Origin: an uncultured Rhizobiaceae group bacterium
GTDB taxonomy: Bacteria; Pseudomonadota; Alphaproteobacteria; Rhizobiales; Rhizobiaceae
Length of the DNA: 37,200 nucleotides
Direction of reading: 5' to 3'
NCBI GenBank assembly: GCA_937944075.1
Contig: CALDZZ010000226.1
Location: forward strand, 1 to 37,200
The translations under genes and the position numbers were made by a program. Of this stretch, positions 1 through 8,400 are shown piece after piece (within the stretch, counting starts at the first letter, position 1; every line of letters starts with the position of its first letter). Below the pieces are notes generated by a model that was given only the letters and a program-made list of their open reading frames with translations, did not search any database and was not told where the DNA came from.

Positions 1-1
1 G

Positions 2-853
2 ATGTTCAGAACCTGTACCATACAGGTCAATCTGGATTTTTCCGATGAGCGTGACATGGTGCGCAAGATGCAGACCTCATTGAAACTGCAATCGACTGCA
101 TCTGCTCTATTTGCCAATTCGCCCTTTACGCATTCAAAACCGAACGGACTTCTTTCATGGCGCAGTGATATCTGGCGCGATGTCGATAATCAACGTGGTG
201 GCTACCACCCCTTCATGCTGGAAGAGGATTTCAGTTTTGAAAAATACGCTGATTGGGGACTGGATATCCCGATGTATTTCATCATACGCGATGGCAAGTA
301 TATTGACTGTACCCATATCACTTTCCGCCAGTTTATGGACGGTGCCCTGAAAGGCGAGATTGATGATCCGGTTGCAAATATTGGCGACTGGGGCAATCAC
401 ATGTCCACGCTTTTCCCGGATGTTCGGCTAAAGCGGTTCCTGGAAATGCGTGGCGCGGATGGTGGACCATGGCAGGATATTTGCGCCCTACCCGCTTTTT
501 GGGTTGGTCTTTTATATTCCGAAAACTCACTTGCTGCAGCAGAAGAACTCGTCAGGGACTGGACCCCTGAAATGGTTGGCAACCTGCGTAACGAAGTTCC
601 TGCCAAGGCACTGAATGCCGAAATCAACGGGAAAAAGCTGATTGATTATGCAAGCGAAGCAATCGAAATTTCACGTCTTGGCCTTGTCGAACGAGGCAAC
701 AAGAATTTCGAAAACTTCGATGAAAGCATATTCCTGATACCGTTGCAGGATACGATTGCATTGGGCAAAACACCTGCAGAGCGCATGCTGGACAAATATC
801 ATGGCGTATGGGATCAGGATATTTCCAAGGTCTTCAAGGAATATGCCTACTAG
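2..853 (+). CDS. gshA: glutamate-cysteine ligase, C-terminal part (5' truncated by window edge)
   Basis: This is the C-terminal 283 residues of the plant/alphaproteobacterial class of glutamate-cysteine ligase, which makes gamma-glutamylcysteine from Glu, Cys and ATP as the first step of glutathione synthesis in the cytoplasm. Family features seen are the stretch RTCTIQVNLDF right at the window edge, then LFANSPF, KPNGLLSWRS and DIPMYFIIRDGKYID. Family members are usually about 450 residues, so roughly 170 N-terminal residues lie outside the window and the ATG at position 2 is almost certainly an internal Met. The gene ends with TAG at 851-853. It stands alone on the plus strand and converges on the PilZ-like gene 30 bp downstream. 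The family call is secure; the real start cannot be seen. Confidence 0.9.
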   Translation: MFRTCTIQVNLDFSDERDMVRKMQTSLKLQSTASALFANSPFTHSKPNGLLSWRSDIWRDVDNQRGGYHPFMLEEDFSFEKYADWGLDIPMYFIIRDGKYIDCTHITFRQFMDGALKGEIDDPVANIGDWGNHMSTLFPDVRLKRFLEMRGADGGPWQDICALPAFWVGLLYSENSLAAAEELVRDWTPEMVGNLRNEVPAKALNAEINGKKLIDYASEAIEISRLGLVERGNKNFENFDESIFLIPLQDTIALGKTPAERMLDKYHGVWDQDISKVFKEYAY

Positions 854-883
854 GACGTGAGTTTTTCAATCCAGCTCAAAAAG

Positions 884-1207
884 TCAGATTGATTGGCTCC
901 TGTAGCGCACGCCCTCTTCCACTTCTGTAAATTCAACCTGAATGTTGCTACCCTTGCGGGAGAGAACGCGACATGCTGCTCTTATGCTGTCTGGTTCTAT
1001 ATAAAGTGTGAAGGCAGATGGCAAACCCATCCAGCCGCTCATGGTCAGGGTTGCCTGTTCATCTGTAAAGTTTTTTACGCTGCAATGCACCGGGCTACTG
1101 TCCGGGCTGAACAATACTCTTCCGACACGGGGTAGCCGTTTATTGAGTTGATTCCGTCCTGCTGTTGGTCTTTTTTTATTTGAAGTTTCTACTGAGCCAA
1201 TGATCAT
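884..1207 (-). CDS. small PilZ-domain-like protein
   Basis: A 107-residue protein with the layout of a stand-alone PilZ domain: a basic N-terminus (KKRPTAGRNQLNKRLPRVG), a strand with CSVKNFTDEQATL, a leucine/proline turn (GLPSAFTLYI), and a C-terminal CRVLSRKGSNIQVEFTE strand. PilZ domains often bind cyclic di-GMP through an RxxxR motif and a D/NxSxxG motif. Here the second motif is degenerate (N-F-T-D-E-Q), so binding is doubtful. Many alphaproteobacteria carry such short, degenerate PilZ proteins of unknown role. The ATG at 1207 is preferred over a TTG at 1246 because the upstream extension looks non-coding; a weak AGG lies about 10 nt upstream. The domain call is moderately sure and the function is unknown. 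Confidence 0.6.
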   Translation of the reverse strand: MIIGSVETSNKKRPTAGRNQLNKRLPRVGRVLFSPDSSPVHCSVKNFTDEQATLTMSGWMGLPSAFTLYIEPDSIRAACRVLSRKGSNIQVEFTEVEEGVRYRSQSI

Positions 1208-1234
1208 AAAGTTAAAACCTGCCTGCCTATCATG

Positions 1235-1255
1235 TTTGTATATCAATCATACAAA
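1235..1255. repeat. inverted repeat TTTGTAT-N7-ATACAAA, candidate operator
   Basis: A perfect 7-bp inverted repeat (arms 1235-1241 and 1249-1255) sits 28 bp upstream of the PilZ-like start. The hexamer TACAAA recurs at 1250, 1256 and 1266 in the same AT-rich stretch. This could be a regulator binding site or a transcript hairpin; no regulator can be assigned. The surrounding gap between the PilZ-like start (1207) and the ABC ATPase start (1482) otherwise holds only the weak minus-strand reading frame listed separately and a GTGAAT-N6-ATTCAC inverted repeat at 1405-1422. Confidence 0.3.
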
Positions 1256-1296
1256 TACAAAATTATACAAACAGGGTTAATGTAGGATTAAGCCCT

Positions 1297-1422
1297 TTAA
1301 ACAAGGCCATTTTTTCGAATTTCGCCTGTATTTAAGCCTGTTGCCTGAGCTTTTGCGACCTCGAACTCAACCTGCATTCTCGGTCCAGGTGTATCTGCAA
1401 CAAAGTGAATGATTTGATTCAC
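1297..1422 (-). CDS. possible 41-residue small protein or gene remnant
   Basis: A minus-strand reading frame from GTG at 1422 to TAA at 1297-1299 encodes 41 residues beginning NQIIHFVADTPGPR and ending RKNGLV. The composition looks protein-like (charged, few rare residues), and the frame lies on the same strand as the PilZ-like gene downstream. There is no convincing Shine-Dalgarno sequence before the GTG; an internal ATG at 1377 is the other possible start. I do not recognise a family. It may be a real small gene, a remnant of a lost gene, or chance. Conservation in relatives would decide. Confidence 0.2.
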   Translation of the reverse strand: MNQIIHFVADTPGPRMQVEFEVAKAQATGLNTGEIRKNGLV

Positions 1423-1481
1423 GGATATGAAACACAAAAATGCAAGTCTGCCCAAAACTACCAATGGGGATATCTAAGACC

Positions 1482-2267
1482 ATGAGCGGCTATGCACTTG
1501 AAGTTTCAAATCTTGTAAAAACCTTTGACCGACCGGCTGTCAACAACCTGTCATTCTCAGTCAATGGCGGCGAATTCTATTCCCTGCTGGGGCCAAATGG
1601 TGCGGGCAAAACAACCTCTCTTCGTATAGTGGCAGGCCTGCTTCAGGCAGACAGTGGCGGCATTCATGTTTTTGGTGAAAATGCACTGACAAATCCGGTG
1701 GGCGTCAAGCGGATGATGGCATGGGTTCCTGATGAGCCGATGATCTATGACAGGCTGACGCCGCTTGAATATCTTGAATTTGTTGCCGGCCTTTGGGAGA
1801 TTGAAAGCTCGCAGGCAAGAAAGAACTCTGAAGAACTGCTGGACTGGTTGGCGCTTGCTCCACATGCACATGAGCGCTGTGAAGGCTTTTCAAAAGGCAT
1901 GCGCCAGAAGGTGGCTCTTGCAGGTGCGCTTGTTCACGATCCCCGCCTGATCATTCTGGATGAACCCTTGACCGGTCTGGATGCAGGCTCGGCAAGACTT
2001 GTAAAGGATGTCCTTCTTGCCCGTGTTGAAAAAGGATGTTCCGTTATCATGACGACGCATATTCTTGAAGTTGCAGAACGCATGGCAGAGCGCATTGGCG
2101 TGATTTCAAAAGGCCGACTGATTGCAGAAGGCAGTCTTGAAGGCCTTCGCAATCAAACGGGCGACAAAGCCAATAGTCTTGAAGAAATTTTTCTTGAACT
2201 GGTTGAAGACGACGATAACGAAGCTCTTCAGTTTGAAACAACACAAGGCCAGGGAAAAGCAGCATGA
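1482..2267 (+). CDS. ABC-2 type exporter, ATP-binding subunit
   Basis: A 261-residue ABC ATPase that should power the membrane subunit encoded next. From the chosen ATG, Walker A is GPNGAGKTT (37-45), the signature is the exporter-type FSKGMRQK near 136-143, Walker B is LIILDEP (156-162) with D-loop GLD, and the switch His is in TTHILEVAE. The Q-loop reads VPDEP, with Asp at the usual Gln position, a variation related to the VPEEP form of CcmA-like ATPases. The start at 1482 is preferred to 1440 or 1464 because homology begins at YALEVSNLVK and GGGGATAT lies upstream. The stop overlaps the permease start by 4 bp (ATGA), so the two are translationally coupled. The substrate is unknown. Confidence 0.85.
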   Translation: MSGYALEVSNLVKTFDRPAVNNLSFSVNGGEFYSLLGPNGAGKTTSLRIVAGLLQADSGGIHVFGENALTNPVGVKRMMAWVPDEPMIYDRLTPLEYLEFVAGLWEIESSQARKNSEELLDWLALAPHAHERCEGFSKGMRQKVALAGALVHDPRLIILDEPLTGLDAGSARLVKDVLLARVEKGCSVIMTTHILEVAERMAERIGVISKGRLIAEGSLEGLRNQTGDKANSLEEIFLELVEDDDNEALQFETTQGQGKAA

Positions 2268-3811
2268 GTTTTGCAAATCCTTCAGTTGGTTCCCTTGGCT
2301 GGTTTGCCCGTCACGAGTTTAACCTGTCCTGGCGTGATTTCATTCGAATGATGAGTGCGGGAAAACCCGGGCGCGAAAAAGGCGTCATGGTTTTCATTCT
2401 GTTGGCAGTGTTTGTCATTCATCTGATTGCCTATGCCATTATTGTTCCAGGCCTGAAAAACGGACTGGTGGTAGACAAGAGCCTCATGTCCATGATTGGC
2501 GGCAGCATACTTCTGACATTGTCCCTGATGATGTCCCAGGCGCTTGAACTGGTCACAAGGGTATTTTACTCAAGATCCGATCTCGATCTGATTTTGTCTT
2601 CACCCACATCTGCAAGAAAAGTATTTGCCGTACGCATTGGTGCAATAGCCACTTCAACAGCGATGTTGTCATTATTGTTGTTTGGAGCGGCGATAAACAT
2701 TCTTGCCATTTTCGACAGCCTTTTTTGGTTAAGCGCCTATTTGGTTTTGTTTGCATGTGGTGCAGTTGCTACCGCCCTTTCACTTGGCATAACGGTCTTT
2801 ATGTTCAGGACACTGGGTGCAAAACGCACCCGACTTGTCTCACAAATTATTGCAGCGACCGTTGGAGCAGGCTTTATCATTGGTATTCAGCTTGCGGCGA
2901 TCTCTTCCATCGGCACAATTTCCCGGTTTGATTTTCTTTCTTCACAAACGGTTGCCAATGCAGTACCTGACCTTGCCAGTTCCTTATGGATCCCGGCGCG
3001 TGCAGTCATGGGCGAAGGCACATCATTGATAATCACGGTTCTATCCGGATTTGGCCTTTTACTCATGGCGATAGTTGCCTTTTCAGGTCGTTTTGGAGAA
3101 TACGTGATTACCGCTGCGGGTGTCAGTCAAACGGCACAAACAAAAAAGCAATCCATTGTCAGTTTCAAGACACGCAGCATTGCTGCTACGCTTCGGCACA
3201 AGGAATGGCGTTTGCTGCTTCGCGATCACTGGCTTTTGTCTCAAACCCTGATGCAAGTGCTTTACCTCATCCCGCCTGCCTTCATGCTTTGGCAGAATTT
3301 CGGCAACACAAACAGCATTGGCATTGTCGTTATTCCGGTTCTTGTCATGGCCACAGGTCAATTGGCAGGTGGTCTTGCATGGCTCGCGATTTCCGGTGAG
3401 GACGCACCCCAACTTGTGCAAACTGCTCCAGTAGAAAAAGGTGCTGTCATTCGGGCAAAAACAGAAGCTGTTCTTGGTGCCATCGGATTTATCGCAGCAC
3501 CAATTATATTGCTGATGCTGTTTCTGGATATCAAGCTTGCACTCATTGCGACTGTCGGAATTGCTTGCGCAACAATATCGGCGACCATGATCCAGCTTTG
3601 GTTCAGAAGCCAGGCAAAACGGTCAAACTTTCGTCGTCGTCAGACTTCATCAAAAGTTGCAACACTCTCTGAAGCCTTTTCCTCGATCATGTGGGCAGGC
3701 AGTGCAGCGCTCGTCGCTGGCGGCTTGTGGCAATTTGCCGGCATTACCGCCCTGCTTGCATTGGGTGTTCTGTGGATAGCTAGAAGTTTCCGTCCTCAGC
3801 AGGAAATTTGA
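2264..3811 (+). CDS. ABC-2 type exporter, large membrane permease
   Basis: A 515-residue polytopic inner-membrane protein with many hydrophobic segments spread over its full length, starting with FILLAVFVIHLIAYAIIVP near residue 43. The organisation matches large putative ABC exporter permeases (ABC_export type): an N-terminal soluble stretch, then two blocks of helices separated by a basic cytoplasmic loop (KTRSIAATLRHKEWRLLLRD, about residues 300-320). That loop is typical of ABC-2 exporters, where it contacts the ATPase. The start overlaps the ATPase stop by 4 bp, so this is its partner. The gene is followed after 38 bp by xseA on the same strand. The transported substrate cannot be inferred; these pairs export unknown lipophilic or peptide compounds. 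Confidence 0.75.
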   Translation: MSFANPSVGSLGWFARHEFNLSWRDFIRMMSAGKPGREKGVMVFILLAVFVIHLIAYAIIVPGLKNGLVVDKSLMSMIGGSILLTLSLMMSQALELVTRVFYSRSDLDLILSSPTSARKVFAVRIGAIATSTAMLSLLLFGAAINILAIFDSLFWLSAYLVLFACGAVATALSLGITVFMFRTLGAKRTRLVSQIIAATVGAGFIIGIQLAAISSIGTISRFDFLSSQTVANAVPDLASSLWIPARAVMGEGTSLIITVLSGFGLLLMAIVAFSGRFGEYVITAAGVSQTAQTKKQSIVSFKTRSIAATLRHKEWRLLLRDHWLLSQTLMQVLYLIPPAFMLWQNFGNTNSIGIVVIPVLVMATGQLAGGLAWLAISGEDAPQLVQTAPVEKGAVIRAKTEAVLGAIGFIAAPIILLMLFLDIKLALIATVGIACATISATMIQLWFRSQAKRSNFRRRQTSSKVATLSEAFSSIMWAGSAALVAGGLWQFAGITALLALGVLWIARSFRPQQEI

Positions 3812-3821
3812 TTGCTTACGT

Positions 3822-3854
3822 TTCATCCAATCTTTGCTAAAAGGATTGGATGAA
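3822..3854 (+). promoter_or_regulatory. hairpin enclosing the xseA ribosome binding site and start codon
   Basis: The transcript can fold TTCATCCAATCTTT (3822-3835) against AAGGATTGGATGAA (3841-3854) around a 5-nt GCTAA loop: 13 Watson-Crick pairs and one G-U pair. The 3' arm contains the only Shine-Dalgarno-like sequence (AAGGA, 3841-3845) and the ATG of xseA (3850-3852), so folding would hide both. No T-run follows, so it is not an intrinsic terminator for the ABC permease. Seen directly: the inverted repeat. Inferred: translational control of xseA, or read-through coupling from the upstream gene. Confidence 0.6.
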
Positions 3855-5343
3855 CACTTATTCCGATACCGGCAATGCCAAAAGCAATCAGTCTGAATAT
3901 ACAGTAACTGAAATCTCCGCCTCCTTGAAAAAAACAGTCGAGGACAGGTTTGGCTATGTGCGTATTCGGGGCGAAATTACGGGCTTTCGCGGGCCCCACT
4001 CTTCAGGTCATTGTTATTTTGCACTCAAGGATGATCGCGCCAGAATAGAGGCGGTTATCTGGAAAGGTGTTGCAAACCGGTTAAAGCATTTTCCGGAGGA
4101 AGGCCTTGAGGTTATTGCCTCAGGCAAGTTGACCACTTATCCGGGTTCTTCAAAATACCAGGTTGTGATTGATAATCTGGAACCGGCTGGCGCAGGCGCC
4201 CTGATGGCGCTTCTACAGGAGCGAAAGGCAAAGCTGGAGGCAGAAGGTCTGTTTGCAGCAGAGCGCAAGCAATTATTGCCTTATATGCCACAAAAGATTG
4301 GTGTGATAACCTCTCCGACCGGAGCGGTTATTCGTGATGTGCTCCACCGTATTTCAGATCGTTTTCCACTGCATGTAATAGTCTGGCCCGTACGGGTGCA
4401 AGGCGAGACGACAGGCACGGAAGTCAGTAATGCCATTAACGGCTTTAATGAAATGTCAGACAAACCTGATCTGATCATTGTTGCGCGTGGCGGTGGCTCA
4501 ATTGAAGACCTTTGGGGCTTTAACGACGAGATTGTTGTGCGGGCTGCTGCCAACTCGGACATTCCGCTCATCTCTGCAGTCGGCCATGAAACAGACTGGA
4601 CGTTGATTGACCTTGCAGCAGATGTTCGCGCACCAACCCCAACAGGTGCTGCCGAACTTGCCATTCCCGTCAAGGCTGAGCTGGATGCAACGGTTGCAAG
4701 TTTAAAGGCACGGTTGCAGACTGCCCTTTCAAGACAATTTGAAAAGGCGCGCAGTAACCTTCTTGCCGCCGAACGCGGACTTGCATCTCCCGACATGCTG
4801 CTTGCAATGCCAAGACGAAGACTGGATGAAGCAACCGGTCGGCTTGGGCGCGGGCTTGACCTCGCTACACGCAAGAAACGCACCCATTATGAAAGTATGG
4901 CAGGTCGCTTGTCTCATCGAGGATTATCAGCATCCATTGCCAGAAATTATGACAGACTGGATGCACTTGGTCGCCGTGCAAATGCAGCACATATGAACAA
5001 AGTTCAGTCCACGACAAGACATGTTGTGGATCTCGCCAGACGTAACCAAAACGCTTTTGAAAATCAGGTTGTCAGAACCAAAGCACGATACGAACAAGCA
5101 CATCGATTGCTTGGTAGTCTTTCGTATAAAAGTATTTTGGAGCGCGGCTATGCGGTTGTCAGAAATGCAAAAGACACGCCTATCGCGTCCGTTGATAAAA
5201 TCAAATCTGGAGATGCATTTAGTGTTGAGCTAAAGGATGGTCGCATTTCAGCAATAGCAGCAGGCAGTGATATCACGTCACCTGCTCCAAAAAAAACCGC
5301 GAAAAAGTCTGACGATACAACCTCGCAAGGTGATCTTTTTTAA
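3850..5343 (+). CDS. xseA: exodeoxyribonuclease VII large subunit
   Basis: XseA is the catalytic large subunit of exonuclease VII, which with several XseB small subunits degrades single-stranded DNA from both ends during repair. The 497-residue protein shows the N-terminal OB-fold (YVRIRGEITGFRGPHSSGHCYFALKD, about 35-60), the conserved nuclease core (KIGVITSPTGAVIRD, ARGGGSIEDLWGFNDE, SAVGHETD), a long basic coiled-coil region (about 280-430) and the C-terminal ERGYAVV motif. The protein ends in a DLF motif. The start is the only in-frame ATG consistent with the family N-terminus, with AAGGA only 4 nt upstream and buried in a hairpin. It is convergent with the HlyD-like gene, with only 3 bp between stops. 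xseB is not in this window. Confidence 0.95.
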   Translation: MNTYSDTGNAKSNQSEYTVTEISASLKKTVEDRFGYVRIRGEITGFRGPHSSGHCYFALKDDRARIEAVIWKGVANRLKHFPEEGLEVIASGKLTTYPGSSKYQVVIDNLEPAGAGALMALLQERKAKLEAEGLFAAERKQLLPYMPQKIGVITSPTGAVIRDVLHRISDRFPLHVIVWPVRVQGETTGTEVSNAINGFNEMSDKPDLIIVARGGGSIEDLWGFNDEIVVRAAANSDIPLISAVGHETDWTLIDLAADVRAPTPTGAAELAIPVKAELDATVASLKARLQTALSRQFEKARSNLLAAERGLASPDMLLAMPRRRLDEATGRLGRGLDLATRKKRTHYESMAGRLSHRGLSASIARNYDRLDALGRRANAAHMNKVQSTTRHVVDLARRNQNAFENQVVRTKARYEQAHRLLGSLSYKSILERGYAVVRNAKDTPIASVDKIKSGDAFSVELKDGRISAIAAGSDITSPAPKKTAKKSDDTTSQGDLF

Positions 5344-5346
5344 AGC

Positions 5347-6681
5347 TTATTCTTCTGTAAAGGCACCCCGGAAACTGTCAGTAATCGGTTTGGCCAGATA
5401 TTCAACAAAGGTTCTGTCACCAGTCTTGATGAATGCATCAACCGGCATGCCGGCGTAAATCTTGTTTGCGTCAAAATCCTTTGGCAAATCCTCAACCAGT
5501 TTCAGGCGCGCATCATAATAAACTTCCTGCGTTGCCTCATCGACAAGACGATCAACAGATATGTATTCAACCGTTGCAGGTACCTCTGGCGTTGTTCTGG
5601 CATTGAGCGCAGAAAAACGGATACTTGCTTCCTGACCAATCGTTATGATGTCGATATCCGTTGGCGAAACCCGCGCAGATATAATCAAGTCACTTGAGGT
5701 TGGCAGAAGCTCCAGCACGGTTTCACCTGGACGAATAATACTGCCAATTGTGTTTTTCTCGATCTTGACCACAACTCCGTCGACAGGTGCGCGAATGACC
5801 ATGCGTTGCAAAATATCAGACCGTGATGTCAGTTGTTCATCAAGATCATCAATTTCTGTTCTGAGCTGATTGATGCGACCAGATGCTTCCGACTTTCTGG
5901 CTGCGCGAATGGTTTCCTGGCGGCTTCTTACTTCTGCAATCGCATTTTTGCGTTGACCGATTCTTGCCCGCAAGGCACCAATTGCACCTTTCGTATCTGC
6001 TTCCTCACGCAATAAAGCATTGTATTGGTTCTTTGGTGTGAGACCTCTGGCAAGAAGGGTTTTCTTGGCCTTGATTTCTTCGCTCAGTACGGAGAGCTTT
6101 GTGTTCTCTGCTTCAATCTGAAGTTCGATGCCTGACAGTTCCTGTTCAATCGCGTTGACCTGCTCGTCCAGCACATTCAGTTCTGACTTGTGCTGACTTA
6201 GGCGTGAATCAAATTCTGCCTTTTGCAATTCAAGCGGCTCAAGATGCTCGTTTTCCCTAGCTCGTTCCAACAGATTATCCGGATATTCGAAAGTATCCGA
6301 TCCTGTCATTTCCGCAGTCATTCGTACAAGATTGGCCGTTAATGATACGAGGGATTTTTCCACACGGTTCCTGCCTGTGGCTGCCTGTGTTTGGTCAAGA
6401 TATACCAGAGGATCACCCTGTTTGACGGTCGCGCCGTTTTGTGTGGCAATCTCTGCAATGATCCCGCCTTCCAGGTGATCTATGCTTTGGTTTTGTCCGC
6501 TTGCGACCACAACGCCAGGTGCGATTGCAGCACCAGCAATCGGGGCCCTTATTGCCCATAGTCCAAAGCCGGCAACAAAAATCGCAAGAACAAGCAAGCC
6601 GCTTAACAGGGGCGTGGTTATGCTGGTTGGAACGCGCTGGCGCCAATCAGGCTGCTTGGCAGTATTGGATTTTATTTGCAT
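5347..6681 (-). CDS. type I secretion periplasmic adaptor, HlyD/PrtE family
   Basis: The membrane-fusion subunit of a type I secretion system links the inner-membrane ABC transporter to an outer-membrane TolC channel. The 444-residue protein has a short cytoplasmic N-terminus, one transmembrane segment (about residues 24-44), the HlyD-type biotinyl-lipoyl-like half motif HLEGGIIAEI (69-78), a long periplasmic coiled coil (about 90-290) and a C-terminal barrel with the second lipoyl half (VIRAPVDGVVV). ATG at 6681 is chosen; a GTG at 6684 directly precedes it. The upstream ABC gene stops at 6685-6687 (TAAGTGATG), so the pair is translationally coupled. No TolC gene is in the window. Confidence 0.9.
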   Translation of the reverse strand: MQIKSNTAKQPDWRQRVPTSITTPLLSGLLVLAIFVAGFGLWAIRAPIAGAAIAPGVVVASGQNQSIDHLEGGIIAEIATQNGATVKQGDPLVYLDQTQAATGRNRVEKSLVSLTANLVRMTAEMTGSDTFEYPDNLLERARENEHLEPLELQKAEFDSRLSQHKSELNVLDEQVNAIEQELSGIELQIEAENTKLSVLSEEIKAKKTLLARGLTPKNQYNALLREEADTKGAIGALRARIGQRKNAIAEVRSRQETIRAARKSEASGRINQLRTEIDDLDEQLTSRSDILQRMVIRAPVDGVVVKIEKNTIGSIIRPGETVLELLPTSSDLIISARVSPTDIDIITIGQEASIRFSALNARTTPEVPATVEYISVDRLVDEATQEVYYDARLKLVEDLPKDFDANKIYAGMPVDAFIKTGDRTFVEYLAKPITDSFRGAFTEE

Positions 6682-6684
6682 CAC

Positions 6685-8400
6685 TTATACTCCTGCACCG
6701 GCTGATCGTTGTTGCTTGTTTTTGGCTGCTTTCATTGCACGTTCTTTTGTTATCTTGATGACTTCCTCACGTGGGCCATAGTCAATGATTTTACCATCCG
6801 ACATTCGCATGATGTTATCGACAACCTGAATGACACTATCGCGCTGCGTTACAAGAAAAACCGTAATCCTGTTCTTTTTTGCAGCAACCAAAGCCCGCAA
6901 GAGAGCGTTTTCACCGATCCGGTCAAGACTTGAGTTTGGTTCATCCAAAACCAGCAGTTTCGGGTTCCCGTAAAAAGCCCTTGCCAATCCCAATCGCTGT
7001 TTCTCGCCACCCGAAACCGCAAGGCCGCCCGGCCCAATGGGTGTGTCATATCCTTGTGGCATTTTCTTGATCAGGTCTTCTACATGCGCCATTTCTGCGG
7101 CACGTCTGATGTCTTCATCTTTTGCATCAGGTTGAAAGCGCGAAATATTCTGGGCAATTGTTCCCGGCATCAATTCCACATCCTGAGCCAGATAACCAAC
7201 ATGCTTTCCCAAATCCTGTGGATCCCAATTTGCAATATTATTGCCATCAATTCTAATATCTCCGGCAAAGGGCTTGAAGGCACCTATTATGATTCTTGCC
7301 AGTGTCGACTTTCCCGACCCCGAAGGACCAATGACTGCAACGGACTGGCCTTCGGGAAGCTTGAAAGATATACCGTTCAAAATGGGTGGCTTTTTTCGGT
7401 CAAGTGGGTTGGGTTGCAAAATGCCTTCTGCTGTCAGTTGGCCCTTTGGCTCGGCAACTTCCGTGTATTTCTCGCGACGTTCCGTGCTTGCCACAAAATC
7501 TTTCACCTTTCGCCAGGCATTTCTGCCAGCGCTTAACTGTGGCCAGGAATTGATCACCATATCGATGGGTTGCAACGCGCGGCCAGAAATGATGGACGAG
7601 GCAAATATCATGCCTGCAGTCATTTCACCCTGCTGAACCAGATATGCACCATAGCCGAGCATTGCAGCCTGAATACCAAACCGTATGGTTCTGGATAATC
7701 CACCAAAGATTGAGTTTCGGTTGGCAGCCTTGTCAGCGGCAATCAAGGCATTGGCATTCCAATTACCCCAACTGGCAACCACATCCTTCATCATGCCCAT
7801 GGCGATGATACTGTCTGAGTTGCGCGCAAAATATTCAGATTGCTGATGAGCAGTGACACTCGCCTGCGCCTGTTCAAGTGAAGCCTTTTCTGTAAACTTC
7901 AGATTCAGGATTGCAACGGCCAGCAAGATCAATGCACCAATAACCGTTAGCCAGAACAATGATGGATGAACGAGATAAAGACACCCGATGAAAATCAGGG
8001 AAAACGGAAAATCAATCACACCAAACAATATCTTTGAAGAAACAATTCCGCGAACAGCCTGCAAATCCCGCAAGGGCTGGATATTGCCGTTTGATTTATG
8101 CCCCTCAAGGATAACACGCTCCATGACATCATTGGCAAGAACAGAATCCAGCCTTGCTGCTGCACGGGTAGCAAGGATTTGACGCACCATTTCCGTTAGG
8201 CCAAGAATAATCAGGGCGAAAGCTGCCAGTATGGAAAGAAAGATAAGGGTATTGCTTGATTGGGATGGCAGGACACGGTCATAAATCTGAAGCATGTAAA
8301 GCGGGATTGTGAGCTGCAACAAGTTTGCAAAGAATGAAAAGAAGGCAATGATCAGCAGTGTGCCCTTGAACCCGCGTGTTGCCTTTACGAGATTTTCCAT
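6685..8400 (-). CDS. type I secretion ABC permease/ATPase, PrtD/LapB-like family
   Basis: A 571-residue fused exporter: six transmembrane helices in the N-terminal half (first helix about residues 14-36, after the family start motif LVKATRGFKGTLLII) and an ATPase half with Walker A GPSGSGKST (358-366), signature VSGGEKQRLGLARAF, Walker B LLVLDEPNSSLD and switch residues VTQRD. There is no N-terminal C39 peptidase-like domain, which fits the PrtD/AprD class that exports RTX proteins with a C-terminal uncleaved signal. AAAGGA lies upstream of the ATG. The gene is the first of a two-gene operon with the adaptor. The switch His is replaced by Gln (VTQRDS), a feature found in this subgroup. No RTX substrate is seen nearby. 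Confidence 0.9.
   Translation of the reverse strand: MENLVKATRGFKGTLLIIAFFSFFANLLQLTIPLYMLQIYDRVLPSQSSNTLIFLSILAAFALIILGLTEMVRQILATRAAARLDSVLANDVMERVILEGHKSNGNIQPLRDLQAVRGIVSSKILFGVIDFPFSLIFIGCLYLVHPSLFWLTVIGALILLAVAILNLKFTEKASLEQAQASVTAHQQSEYFARNSDSIIAMGMMKDVVASWGNWNANALIAADKAANRNSIFGGLSRTIRFGIQAAMLGYGAYLVQQGEMTAGMIFASSIISGRALQPIDMVINSWPQLSAGRNAWRKVKDFVASTERREKYTEVAEPKGQLTAEGILQPNPLDRKKPPILNGISFKLPEGQSVAVIGPSGSGKSTLARIIIGAFKPFAGDIRIDGNNIANWDPQDLGKHVGYLAQDVELMPGTIAQNISRFQPDAKDEDIRRAAEMAHVEDLIKKMPQGYDTPIGPGGLAVSGGEKQRLGLARAFYGNPKLLVLDEPNSSLDRIGENALLRALVAAKKNRITVFLVTQRDSVIQVVDNIMRMSDGKIIDYGPREEVIKITKERAMKAAKNKQQRSAGAGV

Noticed and set aside
3822..3854. Hairpin as intrinsic terminator of the ABC exporter
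   Set aside because: No U-tract follows the stem and the 3' arm is part of the xseA start region.
4281..4883. 200-residue minus-strand frame inside xseA
   Set aside because: Ser/Arg/Pro-rich composition antisense to conserved XseA motifs; no independent support.
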